From positions 47,987 to 111,986 of the forward strand of contig JTDE01000233.1 in NCBI GenBank assembly GCA_014338405.1: a stretch of 64,000 nucleotides of DNA, given 5' to 3'. Both the position numbers and the translations under genes were made by a program. The notes under the pieces were generated by a model. That model saw only the letters and a program-made list of their open reading frames with translations, made no database searches and had not been told where the DNA came from. This document shows positions 1 through 11,850 of the stretch, piece by piece. Each line of letters begins with the position of its first letter. The first letter of the stretch is position 1. The stretch is from Paragonimus skrjabini miyazakii. Its lineage: Eukaryota > Platyhelminthes > Trematoda > Plagiorchiida > Troglotrematidae.

Positions 1-280
1 CTGTCTGTACACAAACCGACGGTGTTGCCATGGTCAGTCCACTGGGTCAGCTACTAGCCGATATTATCGTTGCCCACCTGGAGCAGAATCCAAACTGGAA
101 TGTGTCTGTTGACCCGATTACGTAACTGCCGCTCCGTTCTACCTATGTAAGTGGCCTGGCACCTACACGAGAATTCATAGATGATGTAAGATTTGAAGTT
201 GAGTGGTAGCGGTGTTTTCAAAGGTGATGTTGGGATTCGGGCGATGGTGAACAGCATGGCCAGTTGGGCTGCATAGAACG
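1..280 (+). repeat. Left arm of PLE inverted repeat
   Basis: Bases 1-50 and 84-280 are the reverse complement of 826-1072 with only a few mismatches (base 1 pairs with 1072, base 280 with 826). Bases 51-83 are present only in this arm. The 545-base spacer (281-825) carries the single copy of RT motif C and the linker. Confidence 0.9.
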
Positions 281-297
281 CAGACGCTCTTATCAGT

Positions 298-1012
298 CAG
301 TCTCATTTTTATCGGTGTTATGTTGATGATGTGTTGATAGTTACCGATTCCAAGGAGATGACAACGAATGTGCTCGATTCAATGAACAAGCTGAATTCCA
401 AAATAAGCTTCACCATTGAGCACGAACAGAATGAAACCCTAGCGTTTTTGGATATTCTCATGAAGCGCCAGAACAACGGTTGCTTACGGCGGTCTGTCTA
501 TCGGAAACACACTTGGACTGGACAATACCTCAACTTTCACAGTTTTGTGCCGATCCAGTACAAGCAGGGTCTGGTGGGGATTTTGTTCTATCGCGCAAGA
601 AGAATCTGTTCAAGAGAAACATTGGCCAAAGAGATGTCATTGTTGAGAACCACTCCCCAAAAAATGGCTACCCATCAACAATTGTTGAGAAATTCAGCAA
701 ACAAAAGCCGGTCGCCGCGATGTGTTCAACAGCTTCCACATTAAACGTCTATCTCCGTTTGCCATACAAGGGTGATGACATCGCCATTCTGTTGAAAACC
801 CGTCTTACGGCGGCTATGGGACGCACGTTCTATGCAGCCCAACTGGCCATGCTGTTCACCATCGCTCGAATCCCAACATCACCTTTGAAAACACCGCTAC
901 CACTCAACTTCAAATCTTACATCATCTATGAATTCTCGTGTAGGTGCCAGACCACTTACATAGGTAGAACGGAGCGGCAATTACGTAATCGGGTCAACAG
1001 ACACATACCAGT
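298..1012 (+). pseudogene. PLE RT C-terminal half plus GIY-YIG endonuclease, frameshifted
   Basis: The catalytic RT motif C reads YVDD at 319-330, followed by an open stretch to about 744 (ending in the thumb region). The reading frame then changes: from 480 to 1109 another frame is open and carries the linker and the nuclease. The nuclease core TYIGRTERQLRNRVNRH is followed by a typical H-P-W-like end (HIPVW). The linker LLKTRLTAAMGRTFYAAQL and the CRC cysteine pair before TYIGR fit PLE proteins. The product would be a retroelement polymerase with an endonuclease for target cleavage. It is broken by at least one frameshift and lacks RT motifs upstream of C in the same orientation. Identification is confident; the exact PLE clade is not assigned. 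Confidence 0.8.
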
Positions 1013-1072
1013 TTGGATTCTGCTGACCCAGTGGACTGACCATGGCAACACCGTCGGTTTGTGTACAGACAG
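826..1072 (-). repeat. Right arm of PLE inverted repeat
   Basis: Near-identical inverted partner of 1-280, with a 33-base deletion relative to the left arm. High identity between the arms suggests a recent duplication-inversion or gene conversion between them. Confidence 0.9.
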
Positions 1073-1244
1073 TTCCCTGGAAGTAAAACTTTACGTTCGA
1101 TGTGCATAGTAGAAGAATGCCTTCTAGTTCAGACGTAGACAATCCTATGTTCAATTGATGTGAGTCAACATACTGACAAATTATACTGACCGTCTGCATC
1201 AGATTGGCATTTGTAAACAAAGAGACGATGTCCAAACTGGCCAT
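981..1244 (-). pseudogene. PLE RT N-terminal fragment (motifs A and B), inverted
   Basis: The minus-strand reading frame contains the RT motif-A stretch MASLDIVSLFTN and then motif B as DGVAMVSPLGQ. Compared with the plus-strand copy at 1-97, which continues LLADIIVAHLEQNPNW, this copy lacks 33 bp in frame directly after PLGQ. It abuts the plus-strand nuclease end at about 1012-1022 in opposite orientation. Part of the decayed PLE; not translated as a unit. Confidence 0.75.
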
Positions 1245-1250
1245 ATGTTT

Positions 1251-4200
1251 GCTGTAGCCGATATTTGGGTTCGCAAAACGTTCATGGATATCACAATACC
1301 GGGCTCAAGTCAGAATATGACAAGCCACAAGGAACCAGCATCACCGATCACCTGACACATGTTGACTTGTCGACCCCAATGGAACCTGAAGAAGGCGTTT
1401 CGGATACGTTATGGTTCTGAGTAGCGTAGTTGGAAATGAAAATGTATAAACTACGAAAACCTAACTTACTTACATTTTGAGGCCTACGAAACACCCTGTA
1501 TTTGTAAACATACTAACATTTTAAATCGAATTGCCTGTTGAATACCCTTAGAACTATGGGTGTTGGTTGCTGAATTAGGTGACGATTATGAGTAATTCAT
1601 AGCACCCATTTAATGATTTGTAGAAAATACCGTGCATAATTTATTTTTCAACACTAATATGTAGTCAACGATAGAAGTAGTCTTTAAAAAACGAAAGCGA
1701 GGAACTTAAGAAAAAACTGGGGATTACCGAAACAAAATTTATGCATAATTTTCTAGACATTTAAATAATAAGAACTATTGTGGGGCGATACAGCCCGAAC
1801 TTAGAAATGTAGGAGATCAATACAATTAATACAACTCATTTTGCGTGGTGATATTTTTGCATTGAAATTTTATACACATTTAAGGATTTGTACCTGGTTA
1901 TGGTAGTTCTAGATGATTATTAGCTCGGACATATGTAACACCAATCGGCAAAGCCAGACATACCCGCCAGTAATCATACGATAACATGATTAAATAATAG
2001 CGTGCACCGGCTGCTGTGGTCAAACGCAACGATCGACATGGCGCAACCAAATAACAAGCGAGATATGACCATCAAATTTGACGAAGTCTTTGGGTGAAAA
2101 ATCAACACTGAGGACACAATGCAAATGGCACGTCATCAAGTTAGATCAAACACGCCAGGGATCAATAAAAGCAGATGAACGAGCTGGGTATTTATTAGAA
2201 ATACAGTTTCGGTTCATACCACAAGAGATTATGATCGAACAAGTACTCAAAACACTATGTATCACGGTGACATTAATGTTAGCAATACTAAACCTTAAGA
2301 AAATCTTGAACACATGTAATCCTTGTGTAAACTAATTCTAGTGTAATTTTCTTCAATAGGTTCGTAGACAAAAGGAACTGGTTAACGTACAGTGCTGATA
2401 AAAAAAACGTGCCAATGGTTGACACCAATACTAACTCTTCGTAAAACCACACAAACGGACGACGTGAGCCTGTTTTAAAAATAAGAGGGAGGGGAGGTTG
2501 AACATACTCCGTAAACACTCTGACGTCCAAAATCAAACCCTCAGCATCAAAGTGCTCACGTGTTGAATATATGTACTTCAATTTCAGGAGAAACGTGAGG
2601 TGATAGAAGATAGCTTCATTAGCAACCTTCATTGGTGTGGACCATTAAGTGTTCAGAGTTTACAGACAACCGAAAAACAAACGCAGTAATGACAATACCT
2701 AACAAACAGTGCAACAGTGATCCATGGTCACGAATAATGTAGAACTCACGGAGACAGCAACTTGAGAAACGAACACTATATGCGATAGCTTGCCCTCGTT
2801 TCCGTATATCAAGTTGTCATTTGTTCACATCGCGTCTTGCACTGATCCAATGAAGCGTTACCAATCAACTACTACATACACCTGAACTTGGGCACACACA
2901 CTTTTGAAGAAGGTGGCTTAAGAGACACAAGTTTTTATTCGTTGGTTCAGAATGACTCAACGTTTGGTGGCAACCAGACGCAGTAACACTACTCACTACT
3001 TCCATATCATCACGCATACCCGTCTTGCATTCACTGTGACTCTTTTATCGATTCAGCATAGGCAATCGTGCAAACACCGACTAATGAGTAAGCGCCTACA
3101 CAAAAACAGGCCGTAAATGATAGTGGCCGACTGTTCTATTTTTTATCAACCCACACGAACTGCCTGAGGGATGATTTGATTGGAATATCATGCTGCTGCT
3201 AATAGTCTGTACTTTGGATTCTAAAAATGCATGAGGTATGTGTGACTAACTCAAGTGACATCGACATATTTGCCTACACATTTTGATGCGTATCATGAAA
3301 TGGTGTAGGCTATGGAACTAAACACACTCCATGCGGTCTATCGAATTTGAATTGTCCTAAGAAGTACCATTTGTTATTTTCTTCATCGTGTATTCACACG
3401 GTACTGACAGTCTCAGAGCTCACCGGGTGGGTATGTAAGCTAATAAACGAGTAGATTTTCTACATAGGTCGTTGCTATATGACCATATGGAGTTGTGACG
3501 AGAGTGGTCTCGAACGTACAGGCCTTCGCGGATCAGCAGGTTATTAACGAATCATTAGTTTACTAGCAACGAAAAGACGTCCAGTAATTTTCTACTAACC
3601 TAGTATCTAGCTAACCAGCACTGCCTGTTTGGAACACAAAGACCTCCAATCACAAACCACCTAGTCATATTTTTAGGGGTTTATACTAGATATAGTGTGC
3701 GAACGGAACCACAAGTGAAACAGCGCAAGCTATTTATGGTGACAGTTATGCACAGGTGCCTTTAGCCTTCAAACACTATGACAGACTAATCAAGAGGTAC
3801 CGATAACCATTTTGTCATGCAGTATGCTCGTAATGTTGCCACAAAATAACGTTCGGGGCAGTCTGACTCACACTTTGTTTCTGTCTGCACGTTATAGTCT
3901 TCCACCAAATTCTCTCAACTTGTACCACAGTTTAGCCGTGTTTCACGAGAAATATCACATACTAAAGTCGCCCTTGTCAACTAGCAATCCGATTGCAGTT
4001 AATAATTAACTACCCGAAAGATTGATAACTCACAAACATTTGCAAGTTACCACCTCTTACCATAACAGGATTAAGGAAATATATTTCTTAACACATTCTC
4101 CTATTACATTCGTGACTATCATACATACTCTGCACACTTCATCAAATACCTCTGTTTTACACTGTACTGTTTGCAAATCCGTAACCTGGCAACCAACACA

Positions 4201-7180
4201 GGATCACCTTTACGACAGGTCACAACATGGAGCCGATTAACCTAGTCATAGTGATGTTACGTAATACCAACCAAGGATATCCGCAGTCAGTGAAATCCTG
4301 TTTACTAAACAGCGAAAGCCAGCATTATATGTGCAAAAGACGGTGGCCAGTGCCTTCCATTTACCTTGGCCGTGACCATTTGGGTTACCCTCTGTTCAAT
4401 CAGTGTTGCCGTGCCCATTCGTACATATACTCAGACGGTATTTAAGTAAGCTGAACTAAAGACAAAACCGAAGCGTTAATGTCTTGCAGCGCATCTCTTC
4501 TTGCTGTTCTGCTTAATCAATGTAAGTAGGTAACATGGTTAACAACCGGCAGAGCTTCACATGCATACTGAATGTATCGTTCATTTGTATGACTGAACGT
4601 ACTTGTCCATCCGAGAGTTTGTCTGGAACAAAAAATTCTCTCAATTTCCCCCCATCATTATCATCGTCATATCTAATGAACAAGCGCAACGGAATGACCA
4701 CGTTCTTGCCTGACCATTTATGAATTTAGCAATTGCTTGGTATCCAAGATGCAGAGTGCTTAATGCCGTAAACACTCTGTTGATATTCAGAAGACTTAAT
4801 TAAGATCCGAAGTCATGCTTTCAGGATATTACAAATTACAATTAGAACACACGTAAGTGCGATCAACGAGCCATTTTGTCAGAACCATAAGCTATATATG
4901 CAGACTAGTCTTCGGAGCCACTTGCACACCTCTGGTCACTTGTGACACTCGAACATAGTTACAATTCACCTGACGACTAACGAGTGCCATTGAAGAAGTA
5001 AACAGTTCAAATGATGCTCTTGACACGTGCATCTACTGGCTACGTACAAGTGCAAACAAATAGTCATATGTTCTCGAGATACATCAATCAATCACAGAAT
5101 CCCGTGAAACAGTCTTGGAAATTCAATCATAGAGTGACAGAGAACAAAATTTTATGCATATACCCCACAAGGATAGCTGATCAAGACTAGACAAACATCT
5201 GTATCAAAAGCTGTACCAGATAGAGTCTGTCTTCAAGGTGACAGTGCCAGATTATTCTTTGAAAGAAGCTTAGAAGGAACGCCGGAACTCTGTATTACGT
5301 ACAACACAGGATGGCTACCCATAGTGTAACATACAGCATATTTGTGTTGGATTGTCGTTTATTGATAGATGGATTGAGAATGACAACGTTATGAGCAAGT
5401 TGTAATACTCTATGTTTCAACCACATCCGGTGGCCTTCCTCAGGAGTGTTGCAATCGAAATCACACTAAGAAAGGAACAGAGGTCACGTGAGATTTGCCG
5501 TGGTCAGGTCAATCTGCGCTGCAGCTGAATTGGTTGGTCGAATCGTTTGCCCATTAGGTAGGGGTAAGACTGATGTAGATAGGATTCGTCTGTCTGGTGT
5601 TGTTTATCCAACCACGCCACACTACAAACAGAGGTTTGCTATCATTGAGATTCTCACTCCATTTATCAATAACATGTTAAACACGACGTCTAAACTGTTT
5701 GACTTCATTCTTACGAAATTTGATGCGGATATCTTACGACTGTCGTTTACTTTTAGAAAGTGTTCCGTTCCCTTACTGAATCATTGTCGCTTGCTCATCT
5801 GATCTTTCTTTCTTACCCGGGTTGTTATGAAACTTATTTGCTTCATTTACGCTACCAACAAGCGTTAACGCAGGGAGCACAGTATGTGATAAACGACCGT
5901 GCTACTTAATTGCAGTCAGTCTGAGTTGGTTAGAGAATCCGTATCAATGTATTAAGCCAACTGGTCGTTAGGAAAGCTTGGCTGAAGTAGCTTGGTGTAT
6001 CGATATGCGTTTTGCTATCACGAACAAAACAGACCCGAGAGCGCACACAAGCACATCCGTCCACATCCCCGACAGTCCTTCAAATCGTCTCTAACCAAAC
6101 GTACTAAGAGGTTCAAGTAGATCACATAAACATTGAGAATAGGGTAAGGTACAAACCCAGAGAGCGCTGTGGTGCAGAACACGCAACTATTTATAGTCTT
6201 GTGTAAAAAGTTATGGTTGTGACTTGTAAGGACTTCCGTTTACTTTCACTTGTCCACTGATCTATTGTGACAGTGTTTACAAACTTTGACATAAGACATA
6301 ATTCATAATAGAGGTGATACTCATCGGACTTATCCATCTTTCACATGATCGCTCAGTTACAAAATGAACGACTAACTGCAACACTCAAATGATCCGGACA
6401 TTAGTGTGCTTTTTTGAGGAAAAGCAGCGGAACTAGATATTGCTGATGATGAGGTATTGTGAGTCGACAATCCTTTGGGGACACAAACATGACTAGAAGC
6501 ATTTCCTGTCCGGCTTTTGCGGATGCGCTCTGTAGCTTCAAAGTATGAAGTACTACACAAAGTACGGCATTATAGATAGTCAGAGTTCATCGACGGTTCC
6601 GTATACTTTAAAGCTGCATATCAAGTGACGGAATAAGGGGAAATGAAATGAGGAGCTCGCTAGTTTTCAGGGTAAGATAGGTTTCTACCTACATCGGAGA
6701 TAGCTCAGATGTAAAAGGATGAAAGCCATTTCAATTCACATTTAAAATGATGCAGCACTTGATTCTTGGTGCATGCGTTCATTTGAACGCATCGAACAGC
6801 ATCGACCGACAATCAACAGAAATTAGAAGATGAGTATCTGGCTGTGGGTAACAAACAACTAACTCTACTCGGCGAAACCGATAGAACGTACAAATTTCGG
6901 TGATAAGGCCATGCATTTCATGTACCAGTCAACCGTCTACCACATTATGCATTCAGTGGATAGATATATGCACATGGACGTTAGACATGCGATGGTACAT
7001 CGGTGACATGGGAGACAGAGTGGTTGCTGGTAATCTAGGAACTATAAACCGGTGGAGTTGCGATAGACTAATAGTGGAGTCATGAGAAGAGATGGCGAAA
7101 AGTGGGATTTAATTGCGCGACTGTTGCTTTTATTTTAACGAGTCATTTATAACGCACAAGGAGAAAACTAAGTGTCGCAA
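1251..7180. other. No gene recognised
   Basis: Open frames here (for example 2288-2632 minus, 5488-5802 plus, 6372-6560 minus) are within the length expected by chance at about 60% AT and show no recognisable domain. A 20-base near-perfect palindrome (ATGCGTTCA, two bases, TGAACGCAT) lies at 6773-6792. Confidence 0.5.
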
Positions 7181-7469
7181 AGCAGTAGCCGTCTTCTGAA
7201 CTTCAATAGTATTTCATACGGGAAACCAGTCCTTCCTCTGGAAGAGGTCGACAGCCCGGTGTCGAATGCTTCAACTCAGATACGAGGATTTACAACTTAA
7301 GCTCCAGTTCCTCTTTTCTATTGTTTCTAAGCATAAATGTTTATTGTTTCATGGCTGATAAATAGTTATGAAACACCAGTAGACAGTGACATGTTGCCAA
7401 CTTCACGATGTTACGTCAAACGGAATTGAAACTTTTGATTGTGGGATGATTAGTTGAAGATAACAAAAC

Positions 7470-7730
7470 AAGTATTATTTCTCCTCTCAAAATGGTCGGG
7501 CAAACCAGGCAGTATTCACAAAAGAACGTCACTAGATCTTTTCTTATGATAATTAGGTTGTGTCTGATATCAGTTTAGCTGTGTGGAAGTAAACAGAGTT
7601 AATTGAAAAAAGTGCGAAAAAAAGTTCAAGTCTTAGTGAAGGGGAGAAACAGAAGTATGGTGTCTTCTTTCGAAAGTGGTTGAACCGAACAAGTCTATCT
7701 GAGTACGCTAGTTGCGGTTAAAATCGAGTG
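7470..7730 (+). mobile_element. Decayed hammerhead-SINE copy
   Basis: The start (TCTCCTCTC then ATGGTCGGGCAA) aligns with the head of the SINE at about 32820. The end (CTTTCGAAAGTGG, then CTATCTGAGTACG) aligns with the tail of the same SINE at about 33045-33075. The ribozyme region between is badly decayed: a GAAA and an AAGTCTTAGTG stretch remain, but no intact CUGANGA core. Assignment is by colinearity with the better copies. Confidence 0.5.
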
Positions 7731-7740
7731 ATGTCTAACA

Positions 7741-8254
7741 AATATCGAGTTCGTTTGATTTTCACGGAGCGATTCAACAGGTTCTCAGGGCTGTGCAAAG
7801 CAAACTTTAACAGAAAAAAAGAGTTACTAGAATTCTGACTCGTCAATAATTCTGAATACATACTAGATGCTTCCGAATATTGGTATCTGTTTATATGTTG
7901 AATTTAACGATCCGAAGTGAGATATATGCCTCGAATATCTGTCATACTTGCACACAAGAGTAGGAAAAAGCAGACTAAAGAATTGTTTGAAAATGTTAGG
8001 CAACTGTGTGATCAGATCGTTTTTTGCATCCGTGGAGGAGATGGCTGAAATAAAATCACACACTCTGCTGAAAAGATCCGTCAACGTAATGTTGAAGTTA
8101 CATGCGGGAATAATTGTTCCGACAGCAGGACTATCATATCAGCCGCTATCTTCTGGTACACTGAGTCTACGGTTAAATAATTATGGGATTTTAAACGGAC
8201 AGGCTGATCACCTATCTGACAAAAATACCAATAGTCAGTGGGTTATAACCAACA
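7741..8254. other. No gene recognised
   Basis: A 119-codon plus-strand frame (7948-8307) ends in a histidine run that is only the translation of the CAT microsatellite. No domain seen. Confidence 0.5.
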
Positions 8255-8261
8255 AACAGGT

Positions 8262-8294
8262 TCATCACCATCATCATCAACATCATCATCATCA
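8262..8294 (-). repeat. (ATG)n / (CAT)n simple repeat at LINE 3' end
   Basis: An imperfect trinucleotide array. On the minus strand it follows the 3' untranslated region of the LINE at 8301-11414. RTE-type LINEs often end in short tandem repeats rather than poly(A), so this is probably the element's 3' tail. Confidence 0.6.
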
Positions 8295-8459
8295 GCCACG
8301 AACCTGACCAGAAGGTACGGTGGCTTGGGTCACCGCTCACCTCAACCATGACGTGGAATGTCCTAGAAGAACTAACGTTGCTGAAAAGTATGGAGCACCA
8401 ATAATAATGACAATAACAATAACAGAAGGCGACTAGAAATGGTATGAATGCAGGCACCC

Positions 8460-8880
8460 CATCGAATGCAATACACCGCCATCTCGGATAAAGTTTCTAA
8501 CGATTAACTTGAGTGATCACGAGGATCCTGACTAGGCAAGAGACACCTACCAACTTTGTTCAGTGGAACAGTCAGGGTCTTCATAGTTTGTGACCACGTG
8601 GTTTCTTGACCACCATGTGGTTTACCCAACTGTTGGTGGTCTCACTATATAATACCCTGTATGGGAAACGCTCAGCTAGCACGCAGAGTACGCGATCCAA
8701 CCATCGGAAGCTGTGCAACGTGAATAGCTGACCAACTGATCGTGCATCCCAACCGTTCCGGCATATATACGGACAAACGGTCGTACTGTCCACACGATCA
8801 CTTAATGTGGGCTAACTGCCGTAGACAATGATCGTCAAATACAACGAGTTTGCTTACATGTTCGTTGCAAACAGGCCACG
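8460..8880 (-). pseudogene. LINE C-terminal region and start of 3' UTR
   Basis: The minus frame 8793-8581 reads ARSVGQLFTLHSFRWLDRVL and then FPYRVLYSETTNSWV. It aligns residue by residue with the plus-strand frame at 14100-14246. DNA similarity between the two copies continues past the coding part (GGTGTCTCTTGCCTA, then GAGATGGCGGTGT), so both retain the same 3' end. Confidence 0.8.
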
Positions 8881-8920
8881 TTTCCGACTCACGGTGCAAA
8901 ACAGAACGTTCATAAACATT

Positions 8921-9900
8921 TTACATCCTTTCTTTTAGCGACGACCGAACGTCTTGTCGACACCACAGATGACGCAGTTTCGCAAAGGCAACTCCTGCCT
9001 TTGCTATCCTTGCTAATATCTCATCAGCAATTTTACAGGCTGACGAGATAGTCCTACCCAAGTATATGAAACTGTCTATAGTCTCAAGCGGATTACCCGC
9101 AATGAAGAAATTAGGAGTGGAAATGCCCCAGTCTTGAAGTAGCACTTTGCACTTTGAAGATGCGAAGTGCATTCCATACAAACCAGCCCGGTCGCTCAAC
9201 CTGTCCAGCATGGTCTGCATGTTTTCGGCAGAGGGGCTAAGTAAGACAATGTCGTCCGCATACTCCAGATCGGTCAAACTAGCGCCAGGAAGAAACTTAA
9301 CACCAAGTTCACTGGACTGCTCAAGCGCACCATCCAGAATGTTGTCCATGACACAATTGAACAGGAAGGAGGAAATCGGACACCCTTGACGAACACCACT
9401 AGAAGTGATGAACGCCCGAGACAGTTGTCCATAAACTCCTGCTCTGTTTGCAGAGTGAGCATACAGTGATCTCAACAGATTCACGTATTTCCGCGGTACT
9501 TCGTTGCGAAGAAGACAGCTCCAGAGAATGTTACGAGCAACTGAATCGGAAGCAGCTTTCAACTTCAAAAAGACAACGACCGTCGGCTGTGTGCCGATGT
9601 TCAAAGATCAGTCGAAGGGAAAAATATAATCAACGCACCCTTGATCGGATCGGAATCCTCTATGTTCTTCGCGTATCTGGCTTACTCTGGGCTTAGTGAG
9701 CCAATAAGATACAAAACCAGTTAGTAACCTGAAAGTAACAGACACCAAACTGACGCCTTTGTGGTTGTCACATAGACTTCGAGCTCTCTTTATGAAAACG
9801 AGAATTACTGTCGATAAGAACCAATCACGGGGTATCTGTTCAGCCTCTCAGATCGTCTGGAGGAGTTTTGTCAGTTCTACTATCAATCTCTCCACAACAC
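8921..9900 (-). pseudogene. LINE reverse transcriptase domain, frameshifted
   Basis: The 9604-8921 frame reads through the palm: VVVFLKLKAASDSV (motif A; family consensus FLDLKAAFDSV, so the catalytic Asp is Lys here), GVRQGCPISSFLFN (motif B), LEYADDIVLL (motif C, YADD at 9251-9262) and FIYLGRTIS. Upstream, about 9605-9900, broken minus frames hold the fingers (RARSLCDNHKGVSLV and EEHRGFRSDQGCVDYI). Loss of the motif-A Asp confirms the copy is inactive. Confidence 0.85.
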
Positions 9901-10534
9901 TTTGGAAAAGAAAAAGAGAGAGGAGATCTGATCCAGGAGCCTTGTTACACTTTAGTAACTTAAGCTCCAAGGTCATTTCTGCTTCGAACGGAGAGCTGTC
10001 TGAAACACAATAGCTGATCATTCACGTCCCGTCATTCACGTGATTTAGTTGGGGCCAGCTGAACTGTTCTTCAAAATGTTCAACCCACACCTCATTCGGC
10101 GCGATTGACTGGCAATAAGTGAATCATCATCACACATGGTCTCACGTACACCAAATCGATGACCAGTACAACCACGGACCAGGGAAAAAATCCTTCTGCT
10201 ATTCCCAGATAAAAAGCTTTTTCCATCTCTTTCGATTATTCGACCGAATATTGCCCACGGTCTGTGTGCAAGCTTTTAGTCAGTTTGCGCTTAAGTTCTC
10301 GACGGTCGTCATCATATTCAGAACCAGGTAGGATCGAACGACGTTAATTCATGAGGTTTATCAAAGTGACCGAAATCTAGTTCTGTCAAAACCGAACAGC
10401 TCCTTCGGAACATGCCTGTTCACAGCATGCTTTCATTGCCACTGCGATTTTTTCCCACTGTTTGTTAGGATCACTCACCTGACTCGAACTGGGTAATTTG
10501 TTCACCAGCGCTTCCAGGTAAACGATCTTTACAC

Positions 10535-11414
10535 TCACCTCGCTCGAATGTCAGTTAAGCACCTTGCATTTACAAGCGTATGTCCTCTGGGCAAATGACA
10601 AAGCGAAACGGGCACGCACAACAGCATGGTCCGAGTCCATGTGGTTGCTTCAAAACGCCTGACAGTCTTTAACAGAGTGGCGCTACGTGTAACTGACTGA
10701 TATATGATCCAACTGTGTCCACGACTGGGAAGCACACGGGGTTCTCCAAGTAACACAGTGCTCCCTCCTGTGTTGGAATGCGGTGCTCGAAATATACAGA
10801 CAGTGGGATGCGCACAGCTGCAACAGTCTTTCGCCACTGTCGGTGCGTTGTGCCAGGACACCAAACATACCTACCAGCCGCTTCTCATCCGAAGAAAGAC
10901 GACCAAGCTGAGCATTCAAACCGCCCGATAGTATGATGATGTCTGAGTGTTTAGTTTGCCTCAGAAGGTCAACGAGGGCGTCACAGAACGCATCCCTGGT
11001 AACATCCGAACAACTGTCCGTCGGAGCGTACGCCGATAAAACACAACGTCTTTCTGATTTGCGTCGACAGACTTTAACCGCCGTATTGAGTCTGACAGCA
11101 CACAAGCGACTGTTTACTAGGATCCAATCGAGCAAACGTTGTTCTGCTATGGAACTCAGTGCGATTCTCACTCCAGCTTGACCATGAAATTTACCAGAAA
11201 CCCTGACGGAGAAGTGTCTAGATCAATAGTTTTCTTGAGGTGAGCCAAAGTGAATAACGATGTTAGGATCGTAGACTCGCATTTCAGACATGCAAAACAC
11301 AGACTCCACACCTGAGGGGTAAACAACCTTTAGGGAAGGTATCTGAACCACAAAAGGAAATAAATCATGGAGCAAAGAACCGGCTGGAAGCTGTCTCAAA
11401 ACACTGCTTGTCAA
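10535..11414 (-). pseudogene. LINE AP-like endonuclease domain, broken
   Basis: Three overlapping minus frames join by frameshift: 11223-11414 (with CMSEMRVYDPNIVI, the metal-binding Glu block SETR of the family), 10683-11171 (LLDWILVNSRLCAVRL, then CVLSAYAPTD, then IILSGGLNAQLG) and 10535-10864. The family normally has GDxNAQ where this copy reads GGLNAQ, so the catalytic Asp is lost. The later TWRTP and QLDHI blocks are retained. In a live element this domain nicks target DNA to prime reverse transcription. Confidence 0.8.
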
Positions 11415-11850
11415 AAAATGACTTCGTCCCTGAAGAAATAAAAAACAAAGGTGAAGTCACCAGATGGCCGACAGAAAAATATTTTCTCCCATTATCTGTA
11501 GAGATGATCATTGCTCCATACTTGTTTAAAACCCAAAAATCACATATAGGCAATTCTTCCAGATCAGAAATGTACCTCTCATGTTTTTTGTCACACAATC
11601 ACTCAAAATATACAGATAACACTGATCTAAGTTGCAGAGGTGACGAAAGTGTTCTGGTCCAGTGAAGCAGCAAGTACTTAGAAGTTGAGAAACCGGATCG
11701 CACGTCACTGTTCAGTGCGATCTCGATCGCATGATTGAGAATAACGAATGAGCAGAACGTCTGGCCACCACAAACAGCGATTATCCGTCTGCTCTTTCTG
11801 AACCAGTATACATTAATATTGAATAATGATTTTTTGTATACCGGCCTCAA
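11365..11850 (-). pseudogene. Unrecognised ORF, interrupted by one stop
   Basis: A single minus-strand frame runs for about 162 codons with one internal TGA at about 11599-11601. The downstream half reads CDKKHERYISDLEELPICDF and later KYGAMIISTDNGRKYF, which looks protein-like. It lies immediately upstream of the LINE endonuclease and overlaps its first 50 bases in another frame. It may be the 5' part of the element, a host exon, or chance; no domain is recognised. Confidence 0.3.

Larger units (their letters stand above)
1..1250. mobile_element. Penelope-like element, rearranged into an inverted repeat
   Basis: Seen: reverse transcriptase (RT) and GIY-YIG pieces occur on both strands. In order: RT motif-B region on plus (1 to about 97), GIY-YIG on minus (about 98-280), RT motif C through linker to GIY-YIG on plus (about 298-1012), then RT motifs B and A on minus (about 1020-1244). 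Known: an RT joined to a C-terminal GIY-YIG nuclease is diagnostic of PLEs, whose copies often carry partial inverted or tandem ends. Inference: a dead, folded copy. Its left end lies outside the window. Frameshifts break the plus-strand reading frame, so it cannot encode an active protein. Confidence 0.85.
8255..11414 (-). mobile_element. Non-LTR retrotransposon (LINE, EN-RT type), nearly full length, decayed
   Basis: Reading leftward on the minus strand: apurinic-type endonuclease (about 11414-10535), RT fingers (about 9900-9605), RT palm with YADD (9604-8921), the C-terminal region with WLDRVL near its end (8793-8581), a 3' region shared with the LINE at 13890-14545, and an ATG-repeat tail. 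This order and the motifs match the single-ORF endonuclease-RT LINEs abundant in trematodes, often mis-annotated as craniofacial development protein 2. Several frameshifts and stops, plus a Gly in place of the expected catalytic Asp of the endonuclease, show that it is dead. The clade (RTE-like) is tentative. Confidence 0.85.

Noticed and set aside
7948..8307. Plus-strand ORF ending in a poly-histidine tract
   Set aside because: The His run is the translated CAT microsatellite at the LINE 3' end; the rest has no domain.
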